Source of the DNA: Kiritimatiellia bacterium
GTDB taxonomy: Bacteria > Verrucomicrobiota > Kiritimatiellia > RFP12 > UBA1067
Reading direction: 5' to 3'
Length of the DNA stretch: 9,222 nucleotides
Assembly: GCA_028701555.1 (NCBI GenBank)
Contig: JAQVQN010000068.1
Location: 1 to 9,222, forward strand
The notes below the pieces were generated by a model. The model saw only the letters and a list, made by a program, of their open reading frames with translations, did not search any database and was not told the origin of the DNA. Shown here piece after piece: positions 1 to 6,293 of the stretch; position 1 is the stretch's first letter; each line of letters opens with the position of its first letter. Both the position numbers and the translations under genes were made by a program.

Positions 1-16
1 TTGTCGATTTTATCAT
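1..16 (-). CDS. possible 5' end of a gene leaving the window
   Basis: On the minus strand an AGGAG Shine-Dalgarno (positions 26-22) is followed after 5 nt by ATG (16-14), and the first codons read M-I-K-S-T before the window ends. It would lie 74 nt downstream of, and co-directional with, the XylR-like regulator, so it could be a target gene or an operon partner. Only five codons are visible, so no product can be assigned. The call rests solely on the ribosome-binding-site geometry and could be chance. Confidence 0.35.
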
Positions 17-30
17 TTTGACTCCTGAAA

Positions 31-44
31 TCTGGCTTCTGGCT
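31..44. repeat. tandem 7-bp repeat TCTGGCT x2
   Basis: Two exact adjacent copies of TCTGGCT lie in the 90-bp gap downstream of the regulator, just upstream of the possible minus-strand start at 16. On the minus strand it reads AGCCAGA twice. It may be a protein-binding site or simply slippage; nothing else supports either. Confidence 0.4.
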
Positions 45-90
45 TATTGCAAACGAATTTTTTATTGCTGTGCTTGACCTGTAAGGCACT

Positions 91-1290
91 TTAGGGTGAC
101 TCATGCGGAGCAGTTCTGAACTGCCCCGCCGTCATACCGTAGCGGGCGCGGAAGATGCGTCCGAGATGCGTCTGGCAGGCGAAGCCGCATTTGTGCGCAA
201 GTTCGCTGATATTGCCGTCGTTTTCCAGAAGCAGGGAGCGCAGTCTTTCCAAGCGAACGTGTTCGATCTCTTCACGGACGGTGCGTCCGGTGGCGTTGCG
301 GAAGCGGATTTCCGTGGCGCGGCGCGAGAGGCCGACGCTTTTGGCGATATCGGCGACGCGCAGGCGCGGGTTGGCGGCGTTGACTCTAATAAATCTTAAG
401 GCGCAGGCCATCTGCTTGTCTGCGATGGCGACCCACTCGGTGGACTGTCGCGAGACCACGCGTAAAGGCTCGACCGAGTATTCAATTTTATTAAGGCGTT
501 CTCCGCGCATAAGGCGGTCCAAGTGCGCGGCGATCCGGTAGCCTGCCGGACGCGGGTCGCACTGTATGCTGGATAGGGTTGGCACGGACGCCTCGCAGAT
601 CCACTCGTCGTTATCCACGCAGAGCACGGCCACCTCGTCCGGCACCGAGACCCCGGCGTCGATGCAGGCGTCCAGCACCTGCTTGCCGCGCCGGTCGTTG
701 GGCGCGAAAAGCGCGATCGGTTTCGGCAAGGCCTGTAGCCACGCCTCCATGCGCGGACGCTCAACCGCCCAGTCGTGCTGTTCCGCTTCCGAGCAAGGCG
801 CGTACACATGGCACTTGCGGTGTCCGGCCTGCCGAAGCGTACGGCGGAAACTCTTATCGCGTTCTTTTGACCAGTACGTTTCGCTGAAGATATGGCCGAC
901 AAAGGCGAATAGCGTGTAATGACGCTCCAGGAAATAATTGGCGGCCATTTGCCCTATAGCATCCGAGTTCCACACCACGCAAGGCCAGCGGAATAAAGGA
1001 TAGCCGCGCCGCCGCATGGGGTGGGGCTGCAGCAGGACAATCACAGGCACTCCGAGATCTGCGATCTGCCGCGCCTCTTGTGCGCTGTGGTAGTCAGCCG
1101 CGATCACACCGGTGCAGCCCCAGCGTTTAAGGTCGTGCAGTTCATACATCCACTTACGGTTTTCCTGCTGGTAGATGCGCCAAGGCCCGTGCTCCTGCGC
1201 GTACTGCAAAACACCCTGCAGCAGTTCCTGCAGTCCCTTGGGTATGGCAGAGGTCATAATAACGACCCGCGGTATGTTGCGTAAAGGCAT
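91..1290 (-). CDS. XylR-like transcriptional regulator, LacI-type sensor plus AraC-type HTH
   Basis: A 399-aa regulator of the XylR type. Residues about 7-285 resemble the periplasmic-binding-protein-like sensor of LacI/XylR proteins: an IPRVVIMTS opening strand, an FAPND segment near 195-199 and a VAVLCVDND strand near 220-228. The linker has the family-typical RVVSRQSTEW (277-286). Residues about 296-393 form an AraC-type DNA-binding domain with two helix-turn-helix units, near 311-333 (VADIAKSVGLSRR) and 361-383 (ISELAHKCGF). It lacks an N-terminal LacI HTH, as expected for XylR proteins, which bind a sugar and act on a nearby promoter. The ligand cannot be read from the sequence. It is divergent from the lipoprotein hydrolase, a likely target. 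The ATG at 1290 has no clear Shine-Dalgarno; an internal Met12 would cut into the first strand, so the longer start is kept. Family call is strong; ligand and target are inference. Confidence 0.9.
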   Translation of the reverse strand: MPLRNIPRVVIMTSAIPKGLQELLQGVLQYAQEHGPWRIYQQENRKWMYELHDLKRWGCTGVIAADYHSAQEARQIADLGVPVIVLLQPHPMRRRGYPLFRWPCVVWNSDAIGQMAANYFLERHYTLFAFVGHIFSETYWSKERDKSFRRTLRQAGHRKCHVYAPCSEAEQHDWAVERPRMEAWLQALPKPIALFAPNDRRGKQVLDACIDAGVSVPDEVAVLCVDNDEWICEASVPTLSSIQCDPRPAGYRIAAHLDRLMRGERLNKIEYSVEPLRVVSRQSTEWVAIADKQMACALRFIRVNAANPRLRVADIAKSVGLSRRATEIRFRNATGRTVREEIEHVRLERLRSLLLENDGNISELAHKCGFACQTHLGRIFRARYGMTAGQFRTAPHESP

Positions 1291-1295
1291 GGCTA

Positions 1296-1325
1296 AAAAT
1301 AACGCATCTTGTCAGGGTTCCGCAA
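1296..1325 (-). promoter_or_regulatory. candidate promoter for the XylR-like gene, possibly leaderless
   Basis: Minus-strand TTGCGG (1325-1320), an 18-nt spacer and TATTTT (1301-1296) form a weak sigma70-like promoter. Its -10 ends only 5 nt before the ATG at 1290, so transcription would begin at or very near the start codon. This would fit the absence of a Shine-Dalgarno. The -10 matches TATAAT at four of six positions, so the call is tentative. Confidence 0.3.
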
Positions 1326-1362
1326 GCGTTGAATCAGAAAGGTCGGGTGCGATCGGGGGGTG

Positions 1363-1378
1363 ATGTCAAAATGTCGCA
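1363..1378 (+). repeat. direct repeat ATGTCNNA x2 in the divergent intergenic region
   Basis: Adjacent 8-mers ATGTCAAA (1363-1370) and ATGTCGCA (1371-1378) agree at six of eight positions. They lie in the gap between the XylR-like regulator and the hydrolase. On the minus strand the first copy contains TTGACA, but no acceptable -10 follows it at normal spacing, so it is not called a promoter. AraC-type regulators often bind direct repeats, so this is a candidate operator half-site pair on position alone. Confidence 0.3.
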
Positions 1379-1474
1379 ATCACACGGGAGACAGGGTTCA
1401 GGCGGCACATCCATTGAGGTGCCATCAAAGTTAGTCGGTCGCAAGCCTTGAAGTGGAGGAAACGGTGTGGTAAT

Positions 1475-1504
1475 TTGACGAAAGTTTGTCGCAGGAACAA
1501 ATTA
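1475..1504 (+). promoter_or_regulatory. candidate activator-dependent promoter with overlapping imperfect palindrome
   Basis: TTGACG (1475-1480) is a good -35 element, but the -10 at 17-18 nt spacing (CAAATT or AAATTA, 1498-1504) is poor, as is common for promoters needing an activator. An imperfect palindrome, GACGAAA-GTTTGTC (1477-1490, five of seven arm positions matching), overlaps the -35. The adjacent divergent XylR-like gene makes a regulator site here plausible. The site is inferred, with no experimental or comparative support. Confidence 0.3.
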
Positions 1505-1539
1505 AGCTGCGTTACGGTTTGGCAGAGAGGAAAGCGCCC

Positions 1540-2400
1540 ATGAAGCGTCAGTGTGTAATCGCGTGTGCCGGTATGATGGCAGTTGCCGCATGCGGGCAGA
1601 ACATCCGTTATGTTGATAAGGTTGCCGCACAGTTGAAGCCGGACCGCAATGTTGTTTACAAGAACGTGGGGCAGCGTGCCCTATCCCTGCATGTCTTTAA
1701 TCCGGAAGGGTTCAAGGATGGAGACCGTCGGCCAGCTTTCGTTACTTTTCACGGCGGCGGCTGGAGCGGCAGATCGGCCGAGTATTTTTACCCATATGCC
1801 GACGAGTTCGCGCAGCGGGGCATGGTCGGTGTCAGTGTGGAATACCGGCTGTTGAACAAAAAGCAAGGGATAACGGTTTTCGACTGCGTTAAAGACGCGC
1901 GTTCGGCGATCCGGTTCATCCGTGCGAACGCCCGCATGCTAGGGATCGATCCGGAACGGATTGTCGTTAGCGGCGGTTCGGCGGGTGGGCATTTGGCGGC
2001 AGCAACGGCCCTGTTCGATGATGTCAACGATCCGCAAGACGATCTTTCGGTGTCATGCCGTCCGGATCTGCTGGTGTTATACTACCCGGTGATCGACACA
2101 TCCGCAGAAGGGTATGGCCAGAAGAAGATCGGCGAGCGGTGGCGCGAGCTGTCGCCGGTGGACCACGTCAAGCCGGGCTTGCCTCCGACACTGCTGCTGC
2201 ACGGCACCAAAGACACCGTGACTCCGATTGCCGGCGCGGAGCGTTTCCGCCGCGCCATGCTGTCGGCTGGCAACGTGTGCGAGCTGATTACGCAGGAAGG
2301 TGGCGTCCACGGTTACTTCATTTACGAAAAAGAGCCGTTTGACGCCGCCATGCGCCAGACGCTAGAATTCATAAGAAGATATAGCAGCCGTGGCAAATGA
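1540..2400 (+). CDS. lipoprotein alpha/beta hydrolase, esterase/lipase of the HGGGW type
   Basis: A 286-aa serine hydrolase with the layout of the acetyl/feruloyl-esterase-like alpha/beta hydrolases. It has the oxyanion-hole motif HGGGW at 71-75, the nucleophile elbow GGSAGG with Ser147, Asp225 in HGTKD and His257 in GGVHGYF, so the catalytic triad is complete. The N-terminus (M-K-R, a hydrophobic run, then AVAAC) looks like a lipoprotein signal with the lipid-bearing cysteine at 18, placing the enzyme on the periplasmic or outer membrane. A TTG 54 nt upstream is also in frame, but the ATG at 1540 is preferred: AGAGAGG lies about 10 nt ahead of it and it begins the signal peptide. Beside a XylR-like regulator, de-esterification of a plant or algal polysaccharide or its oligosaccharides is a reasonable guess, but the substrate cannot be read from the sequence. 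Confidence 0.88.
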   Translation: MKRQCVIACAGMMAVAACGQNIRYVDKVAAQLKPDRNVVYKNVGQRALSLHVFNPEGFKDGDRRPAFVTFHGGGWSGRSAEYFYPYADEFAQRGMVGVSVEYRLLNKKQGITVFDCVKDARSAIRFIRANARMLGIDPERIVVSGGSAGGHLAAATALFDDVNDPQDDLSVSCRPDLLVLYYPVIDTSAEGYGQKKIGERWRELSPVDHVKPGLPPTLLLHGTKDTVTPIAGAERFRRAMLSAGNVCELITQEGGVHGYFIYEKEPFDAAMRQTLEFIRRYSSRGK

Positions 2401-2419
2401 GGTAGGTTTGCGACATCAG

Positions 2420-2442
2420 GTTGTCCAGCCCTGAACCCGGGC
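2420..2442 (+). other. weak hairpin in the gap between hydrolase and tolB
   Basis: AGCCC (2427-2431) can pair with GGGCT (2439-2443) across a 7-nt loop just after the hydrolase stop. No T-tract follows, so it is not called an intrinsic terminator. No better terminator is visible in the 160-bp gap; the T5 run at 2493-2497 has no stem before it. Confidence 0.2.
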
Positions 2443-2508
2443 TCCAGAATGCCCAAAGTGGAGCAACGAAGTAAAATCGCCGAATCATCGCCTTTTTGAT
2501 CTCTTCAC

Positions 2509-2538
2509 TTGCGGAAACGCAGGGGTTAAGATTATAAT
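2509..2538 (+). promoter_or_regulatory. sigma70-like promoter upstream of tolB
   Basis: TTGCGG (2509-2514) and a perfect TATAAT (2533-2538) are separated by 18 nt, the strongest promoter-like signal in the window. Transcription would start near 2545, giving a leader of about 16 nt before the tolB ATG at 2561. It is placed to drive the tolB-pal-tat-his run. A short inverted repeat, TGCG-GAAA-CGCA (2510-2521, extendable to 2508-2523 with one G-T pair), overlaps the -35 element and might be an operator. Confidence 0.65.
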
Positions 2539-2560
2539 CATGCGCAATTAAGGAATGGCT

Positions 2561-3772
2561 ATGCAGCGAACAGTTTTAGGATTTTTTTTAGTATTTTGCG
2601 TTCTGGCCGGGACTTGTTTGGATGTCCGAGCACAGTCTGCAGGCGCTCCGCCTTTGATTTCGGTGGTTAAAAAGGGGGCCGAGAAAAATACAGTTTCGTT
2701 GGCTGGGTTAAAGGCGTCGGGGGTTAACGGGCAGCTTTTTTTGCGTACGCTCACTAGGAATCTGGAGCTTTCGGGGTGGTTCAAGGTCGCGCCTTCAGGC
2801 GCGGTGCAGGTGCAAGGGGCTGTGGCTGATGCCGGGGCTGGCGTTCAGAGCAACTGCCGTGTGACATGGCCCGGCAAGGCATTCAACTGGGGCAAGGTGT
2901 CGATGGGGCAGGCTGAAGTAAGGCGTCAGGCCCAGCAGCTCGCGGACGAGATGGTTCGTCTGATCGCCGGTGAGACTGGAATCGCGCAGTCGCGGATAGT
3001 TTTCGTCAATCGACGCGGCAAGAACAACGCCGATCTTTATGTATGTGATGCGGATGGTCAGGGTATCATGCAGATCACGCATGACAAAGTCGCGGCGGTA
3101 GGACCGCGCTGGGCACCTAACGGCAGTGACATATATTACACCAGCTTTCTCAACGGATATCCGGCTATTTTCCGTATGGTGGCCGGAACCGAGCGCAAGG
3201 CGCTGGCGGCTTTTAAGGGGTTGAATACCGGCGCAGCCGTTTCGCCGGACGGCAGCAGGGTGGCGTTGATACTTTCGTATGAAGGCAATCCAGAACTGTA
3301 CGTAATGACGCTGGCCAATGGACAGCTTGCAAGGCTGACCCGCACGCCGCACGGTTCTGAGGCTAGCCCGTGTTGGTCTCCTGACGGGCGCAGCATAGTT
3401 TATGTCAGCGACATAGCCCGTTCTCCGCAGCTTTACCTAGTTGACGTGGCAACAAAGCAATCTCGCAGACTGACTTATAAGGGCAGCGAGAACGTCAATC
3501 CCGACTGGCACAAGAAAGGGCTGATAGTTTATACAACGCGGCGCGGCGGTCAGTACCAGATTGCGACCTTTGAGCCCCGCACGGGAGAGGGTTCGTGCGA
3601 GCTTATCACGCCGCCCGGGGACTACGAGCACCCGTCTTGGGCACCCAACGGACGGCATGTGATTTGCTCCAGCCGCTCGACACTTTACATTCTTGACACT
3701 CTGGGGGATCCTGCGGTACGTTTAATAAACATTCCCGGTAACTGGATGTCCCCGGATTGGTCAGATCGTTAA
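2561..3772 (+). CDS. tolB: Tol-Pal system translocation protein TolB
   Basis: A 403-aa periplasmic TolB (E. coli TolB is 430 aa). TolB binds Pal and links the outer membrane to the energised TolQRA complex, helping constrict the envelope at division. Residues 1-24 form a Sec signal peptide ending VRA|QS. An alpha/beta N-terminal domain (about 30-140) is followed by a six-bladed propeller (about 144-400) with recurring W-[SA]-P-[DN]-G repeats near 184-188, 228-231, 272-276 and 360-364. Two ATGs lie close together. AAGGA at 2550-2554 abuts the first (2555) but sits 6 nt before the second (2561), so 2561 is chosen. pal follows after 24 nt, matching the usual tolB-pal order. tolQ, tolR and tolA, often just upstream, are absent here. 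Confidence 0.93.
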   Translation: MQRTVLGFFLVFCVLAGTCLDVRAQSAGAPPLISVVKKGAEKNTVSLAGLKASGVNGQLFLRTLTRNLELSGWFKVAPSGAVQVQGAVADAGAGVQSNCRVTWPGKAFNWGKVSMGQAEVRRQAQQLADEMVRLIAGETGIAQSRIVFVNRRGKNNADLYVCDADGQGIMQITHDKVAAVGPRWAPNGSDIYYTSFLNGYPAIFRMVAGTERKALAAFKGLNTGAAVSPDGSRVALILSYEGNPELYVMTLANGQLARLTRTPHGSEASPCWSPDGRSIVYVSDIARSPQLYLVDVATKQSRRLTYKGSENVNPDWHKKGLIVYTTRRGGQYQIATFEPRTGEGSCELITPPGDYEHPSWAPNGRHVICSSRSTLYILDTLGDPAVRLINIPGNWMSPDWSDR

Positions 3773-3796
3773 AAACGGTTCATGAGGAGTTCACCT

Positions 3797-4384
3797 ATGC
3801 AAAGTCGTTATGTCGTCATCGTCAATGTAGCTCTAATGGGCGCGTTGCTGTTCATGGATACGGGTTGTCGTACCAAAGCTGGCGGTTGGCGTTGGCCCTG
3901 GCAGAAGGATCGTTCGACGGAACTCGGTTCCGGGGCGCTCACTGATCCGACGATGCTGGAAAATTTCGATGTGGCTAATGTCACGGATGAAACGGGCGGT
4001 CTTGTAAGCGGGGCTCGTTTTGAAGACACTCTGCAGGCTGTGCAGGGTATCAATTTAGCACCGGTTTATTTTGCGTTTGACAGTTACGCTTTGCCGCCTT
4101 CGGAAGTGGCGAAGGTTGAACAGGTGGCGCAGCATCTCTTGCAGAACATGAGCCATGTTCTTGTGATCGAGGGACATTGCGATGAACGCGGCAGCAATGA
4201 GTATAACCTTTCGCTGGGCGAGAACCGTGCGCTGGCCGTGCGTTCTTATATGGTGAATCTGGGCGTATCGGCTGAGCGTATACAGACCCGCAGTTATGGT
4301 GAGGAAAAGCCTGCTGTGGCGGGTTCCGGCGAAGAGGCGTGGCGCCTTAACCGCCGTGGCGAGTTCGCCTTGTTCCAGAGATAA
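3797..4384 (+). CDS. pal: peptidoglycan-associated lipoprotein Pal (OmpA domain)
   Basis: A 195-aa Pal. The C-terminal OmpA-like domain (about 88-195) anchors the outer membrane to peptidoglycan and partners TolB. Visible marks are YFAFDS (91-96), GHCDERG (126-132), NLSLGENRA (137-145) and a closing NRRGEF (185-190). Asp129 and Arg144 are 15 residues apart, the spacing of the diaminopimelate-binding pair in OmpA domains. A frame-extended ATG at 3782 is rejected: GAGGAG (3784-3789) lies 7 nt before the ATG at 3797, and translation from there starts directly with a signal peptide. The presumed lipid-bearing cysteine is Cys24, but the preceding residues are M-D-T-G, with Asp at -3 instead of the usual Leu/Val/Ile. 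The linker at 25-88 is Trp-rich at first (WRWPW) and otherwise unstructured-looking. Confidence 0.92.
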   Translation: MQSRYVVIVNVALMGALLFMDTGCRTKAGGWRWPWQKDRSTELGSGALTDPTMLENFDVANVTDETGGLVSGARFEDTLQAVQGINLAPVYFAFDSYALPPSEVAKVEQVAQHLLQNMSHVLVIEGHCDERGSNEYNLSLGENRALAVRSYMVNLGVSAERIQTRSYGEEKPAVAGSGEEAWRLNRRGEFALFQR

Positions 4385-4410
4385 GCAGGTAGGGTCGGGG
4401 GCTTCCGGGC

Positions 4411-4806
4411 ATGTTGTATTCTCCTAGCGTGGCGTTCCTGACCGGTTCGGTGGGAACGGGCGAATGGATCGTTTTGTTTGTGGTCGTGCTGATAGTGGTC
4501 GGCCCCAAGCGATTACCTGAGATTGCTCGCAAGATTGGCCGCACGATGGAGATGTTCCGTCGCGCGGCTGACGAGTTTAAAGAGCAGCTTATGAGTATCG
4601 ATCAGGAACCGAGGGCACCGTCCGCGTCATCGTCGGTTCCAGACGATTATGCTGAGCCATACCCCGGTGAGGCGGATTATCCCGGCAGCGAAGACCATAC
4701 TGCCGGGTTTGAAAACAGTGCAGATGACAACAGCAGTGTTGACGAAGCTGCCGCGCAGGCGGAAGAAACATCTGAAAAACCAAAGACGCCAGAGGTCGGC
4801 GCATGA
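4411..4806 (+). CDS. Sec-independent translocase small subunit, TatA/TatB family
   Basis: A 131-aa protein with the TatA/TatB fold: a short N-terminus, one membrane helix (about 16-30), a Gly31-Pro32 hinge, an amphipathic helix (33-60) and a long acidic Ser/Glu/Asp/Pro-rich tail (62-131). The hinge motif GPKRLPEIARKIGR is closer to TatB (GP.RLP) than to the FG-K-LP of TatA. It serves with TatC in export of folded proteins carrying twin-arginine signals. Its stop overlaps the tatC start by 4 nt (ATGA, 4803-4806), implying translational coupling. A GGGGG stretch about 9 nt before the ATG at 4411 is a possible Shine-Dalgarno; a GTG at 4429 is an alternative start. Whether it works as TatB or as a single bifunctional TatA/B cannot be settled from this window. 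Confidence 0.88.
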   Translation: MLYSPSVAFLTGSVGTGEWIVLFVVVLIVVGPKRLPEIARKIGRTMEMFRRAADEFKEQLMSIDQEPRAPSASSSVPDDYAEPYPGEADYPGSEDHTAGFENSADDNSSVDEAAAQAEETSEKPKTPEVGA

Positions 4807-5594
4807 GAATAGGTCGGTTCAATCTAAGCAAGGGCTCAGAGCCCGCTAACGACTACAGCGATCCTCCTCGTCCGTTTTTGGAGCATCTTTTCGATCTGCG
4901 TTCATGTCTGGTTAACTGCGCTGTCGCATGGGGAGTTTGCGAAATTCTGATACTGCCGTTCGCGCCGCGGATTATGCACTGGCTGCTGGCTCCTGCAGGC
5001 AGTTCCAAGGGTATGGTGCAGGGGCTCGGCTGGTCTTCGGGCGTCGGCATGCTGCTTAAAATAATGCTGTGGGGCGGAACCGCCTTGAGCCTGCCCTTTC
5101 TGATCTTCTTCATCATGCGCTTTGTCTTTCCAGGGCTTAAAAGAAGCGAGCGCTCGATCATTATGTTCTGTCTGTCGGCATCGACCGTTCTCTTCGCCGG
5201 CGGTGTGTTTATGGCTTATTCGGCGACTCTGGAAATCGCGATCCAGGTACTACAGAAAATCAACAATTGGGTTGGTGTAAGGGTTGAGATCGTGCGAATG
5301 GAGGAGCATGTTGATATCGTGCTCAAGACCATTATAGCTTTCGGTCTAGCCTTTCAAGTGCCTCTGCTATTGTTGGCTCTGGGATGGATGGGTATTATAC
5401 CATCAGAAGTGTTGAGGACGAGGCGCCGTATAGCGATAGTCGTGATTTTTGTGATGGCGATGGTTCTGACTCCGCCCGACCCCGTTTCGCAGATAATTAT
5501 GGCGGTGCCGATGTGCCTGCTATACGAGGCCTGTATCTGGATCATCAGGCTGCGCGAACTGGCCAAAAGACAGGGCAGAGATTCGGCGGCGTAA
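4803..5594 (+). CDS. tatC: Sec-independent protein translocase TatC
   Basis: A 263-aa polytopic inner-membrane protein, the receptor for twin-arginine signal peptides. Family signatures are all present: HLFDLR (28-33; many TatCs have Glu instead of Asp31), FPGLKRSER with Glu116 (109-117), FGLAFQVP (180-187) and TPPDPVSQ (223-230). Six hydrophobic segments fall near 37-55, 83-105, 120-140, 172-195, 208-222 and 229-248, the family number. The start overlaps the end of the TatA/B gene by 4 nt. The first 24 residues form a polar extension before the signature, slightly longer than in E. coli. The next gene, hisB, begins after 28 nt with its own strong ribosome-binding site. Confidence 0.94.
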   Translation: MRIGRFNLSKGSEPANDYSDPPRPFLEHLFDLRSCLVNCAVAWGVCEILILPFAPRIMHWLLAPAGSSKGMVQGLGWSSGVGMLLKIMLWGGTALSLPFLIFFIMRFVFPGLKRSERSIIMFCLSASTVLFAGGVFMAYSATLEIAIQVLQKINNWVGVRVEIVRMEEHVDIVLKTIIAFGLAFQVPLLLLALGWMGIIPSEVLRTRRRIAIVVIFVMAMVLTPPDPVSQIIMAVPMCLLYEACIWIIRLRELAKRQGRDSAA

Positions 5595-5622
5595 CATTTG
5601 AGAGTTAGACAGGAGGTGGACG

Positions 5623-6210
5623 ATGGCACGCACTGCTGAGTTTGCGCGGGTCACGCGCGAGACGGATATCAAAATCAAGCTTAACCTAGATGGCTCCGGC
5701 GTGTGCAAGGTCGACACGGGCATCGGCTTTCTTGACCACATGCTCGAACTGTTTGCAAGGCATGCTTTGGTGGACATGGTGGTTGCCGCGCAAGGTGACG
5801 TTGACGTTGACTACCACCATACCGTCGAAGATGTCGGTCTGGTTCTGGGGACCTGCATCAACAAGGCGCTGGGCGACCGGAAGGGTATTTGCCGGTATGG
5901 TTTTTTTGTCTTGCCGATGGACGAAGCGCTTTGCGAGGTCTCACTCGATCTGGGCGGCAGGCCTTTCCTTGTGTTTTCTAGCTCCATGAAACATATGCAG
6001 GTCCGAGATTTCGAGGTTAAACTGCTGGAAGAGTTTTTCCGGGCGCTTAGCGGCGAGGCTAGGATGAATCTGCATGTCAGGCAGATTTATGGCGATGAGG
6101 CGCATCATGTTTGCGAGGCTATCTTTAAGGGTTTTGCGCGGGCTTTGCGCATGGCAGTTGACATTGATCCGCGTGAACAGGGCATACCTTCCAGTAAAGG
6201 CGTGATTTGA
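5623..6210 (+). CDS. hisB: imidazoleglycerol-phosphate dehydratase HisB
   Basis: A 195-aa monofunctional dehydratase converting imidazole glycerol phosphate to imidazole acetol phosphate in histidine biosynthesis; it is cytoplasmic and uses manganese. The metal-binding motifs of the family are intact: GIGFLDHML (33-41), DYHHTVEDVG (63-72), DEALCEVSLDLGGRP (100-114) and DEAHHVCEAIFKG (158-170). The C-terminus GIPSSKGVI resembles the family ending. Length equals the usual 190-200 aa; the phosphatase half of enterobacterial HisB is absent. AGGAGGTG at 5611-5618 lies just ahead of the ATG at 5623, the strongest Shine-Dalgarno in the window. Its position after tatC, and followed by hisA without hisH between, is a partial his cluster. 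Confidence 0.95.
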   Translation: MARTAEFARVTRETDIKIKLNLDGSGVCKVDTGIGFLDHMLELFARHALVDMVVAAQGDVDVDYHHTVEDVGLVLGTCINKALGDRKGICRYGFFVLPMDEALCEVSLDLGGRPFLVFSSSMKHMQVRDFEVKLLEEFFRALSGEARMNLHVRQIYGDEAHHVCEAIFKGFARALRMAVDIDPREQGIPSSKGVI

Positions 6211-6220
6211 GAGCGAGAAG

Positions 6221-6241
6221 TTGTGTTTTGTGACTTGTGTG
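6221..6241 (+). repeat. three TTGTG motifs at exact 7-bp spacing
   Basis: TTGTG occurs at 6221-6225, 6228-6232 and 6235-6239, a period of exactly 7 bp, in the 83-nt gap between hisB and hisA. A small hairpin follows, GTCGC (6248-6252) pairing with GCGAC (6259-6263) around a GAAGAG loop, 30 nt before the hisA start. There is no T-tract, so it is not a terminator. Function unknown. Confidence 0.4.
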
Positions 6242-6293
6242 CGGTGAGTCGCGAAGAGGCGACAGGAAAGCTTTTGATGTCAGGAGTTTGGAT

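Noticed and set aside
57..95. A possible terminator for the regulator, using the run of T at 58-63 and a GTGC/GCAC stem
   Set aside because: The T-run is on the wrong strand: read along the regulator transcript it is A-rich, and the stem is only 4 bp or bulged.
396..902. 168-codon minus-strand frame within the regulator gene
   Set aside because: It is a frame-shifted reading of the regulator itself, rich in Arg, Ser and Pro, with no family resemblance.
103..919. Overlapping plus-strand open frames of about 98-128 codons across the XylR-like gene, some very Arg/Ser-rich
   Set aside because: They lie antisense to a well-supported gene, have skewed composition typical of GC-rich shadow frames, and show no recognisable motif.
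1373..1493. GTCGCA repeated three times (1373, 1438, 1488) as a possible XylR operator, plus an inverted copy near 2410-2415
   Set aside because: The hexamer also occurs at 556, 4923 and 9080, including inside genes, so it is common in this GC-rich sequence and spacing is irregular.
1486..1539. Longer start (TTG at 1486) for the hydrolase
   Set aside because: It adds 18 polar residues ahead of a clear lipoprotein signal, and the ATG at 1540 has the better Shine-Dalgarno.
6237..6293. Upstream extended start for hisA
   Set aside because: The 19 added residues resemble no HisA, and GTG at 6294 has CAGGAG at 7-nt spacing and gives the family N-terminus.
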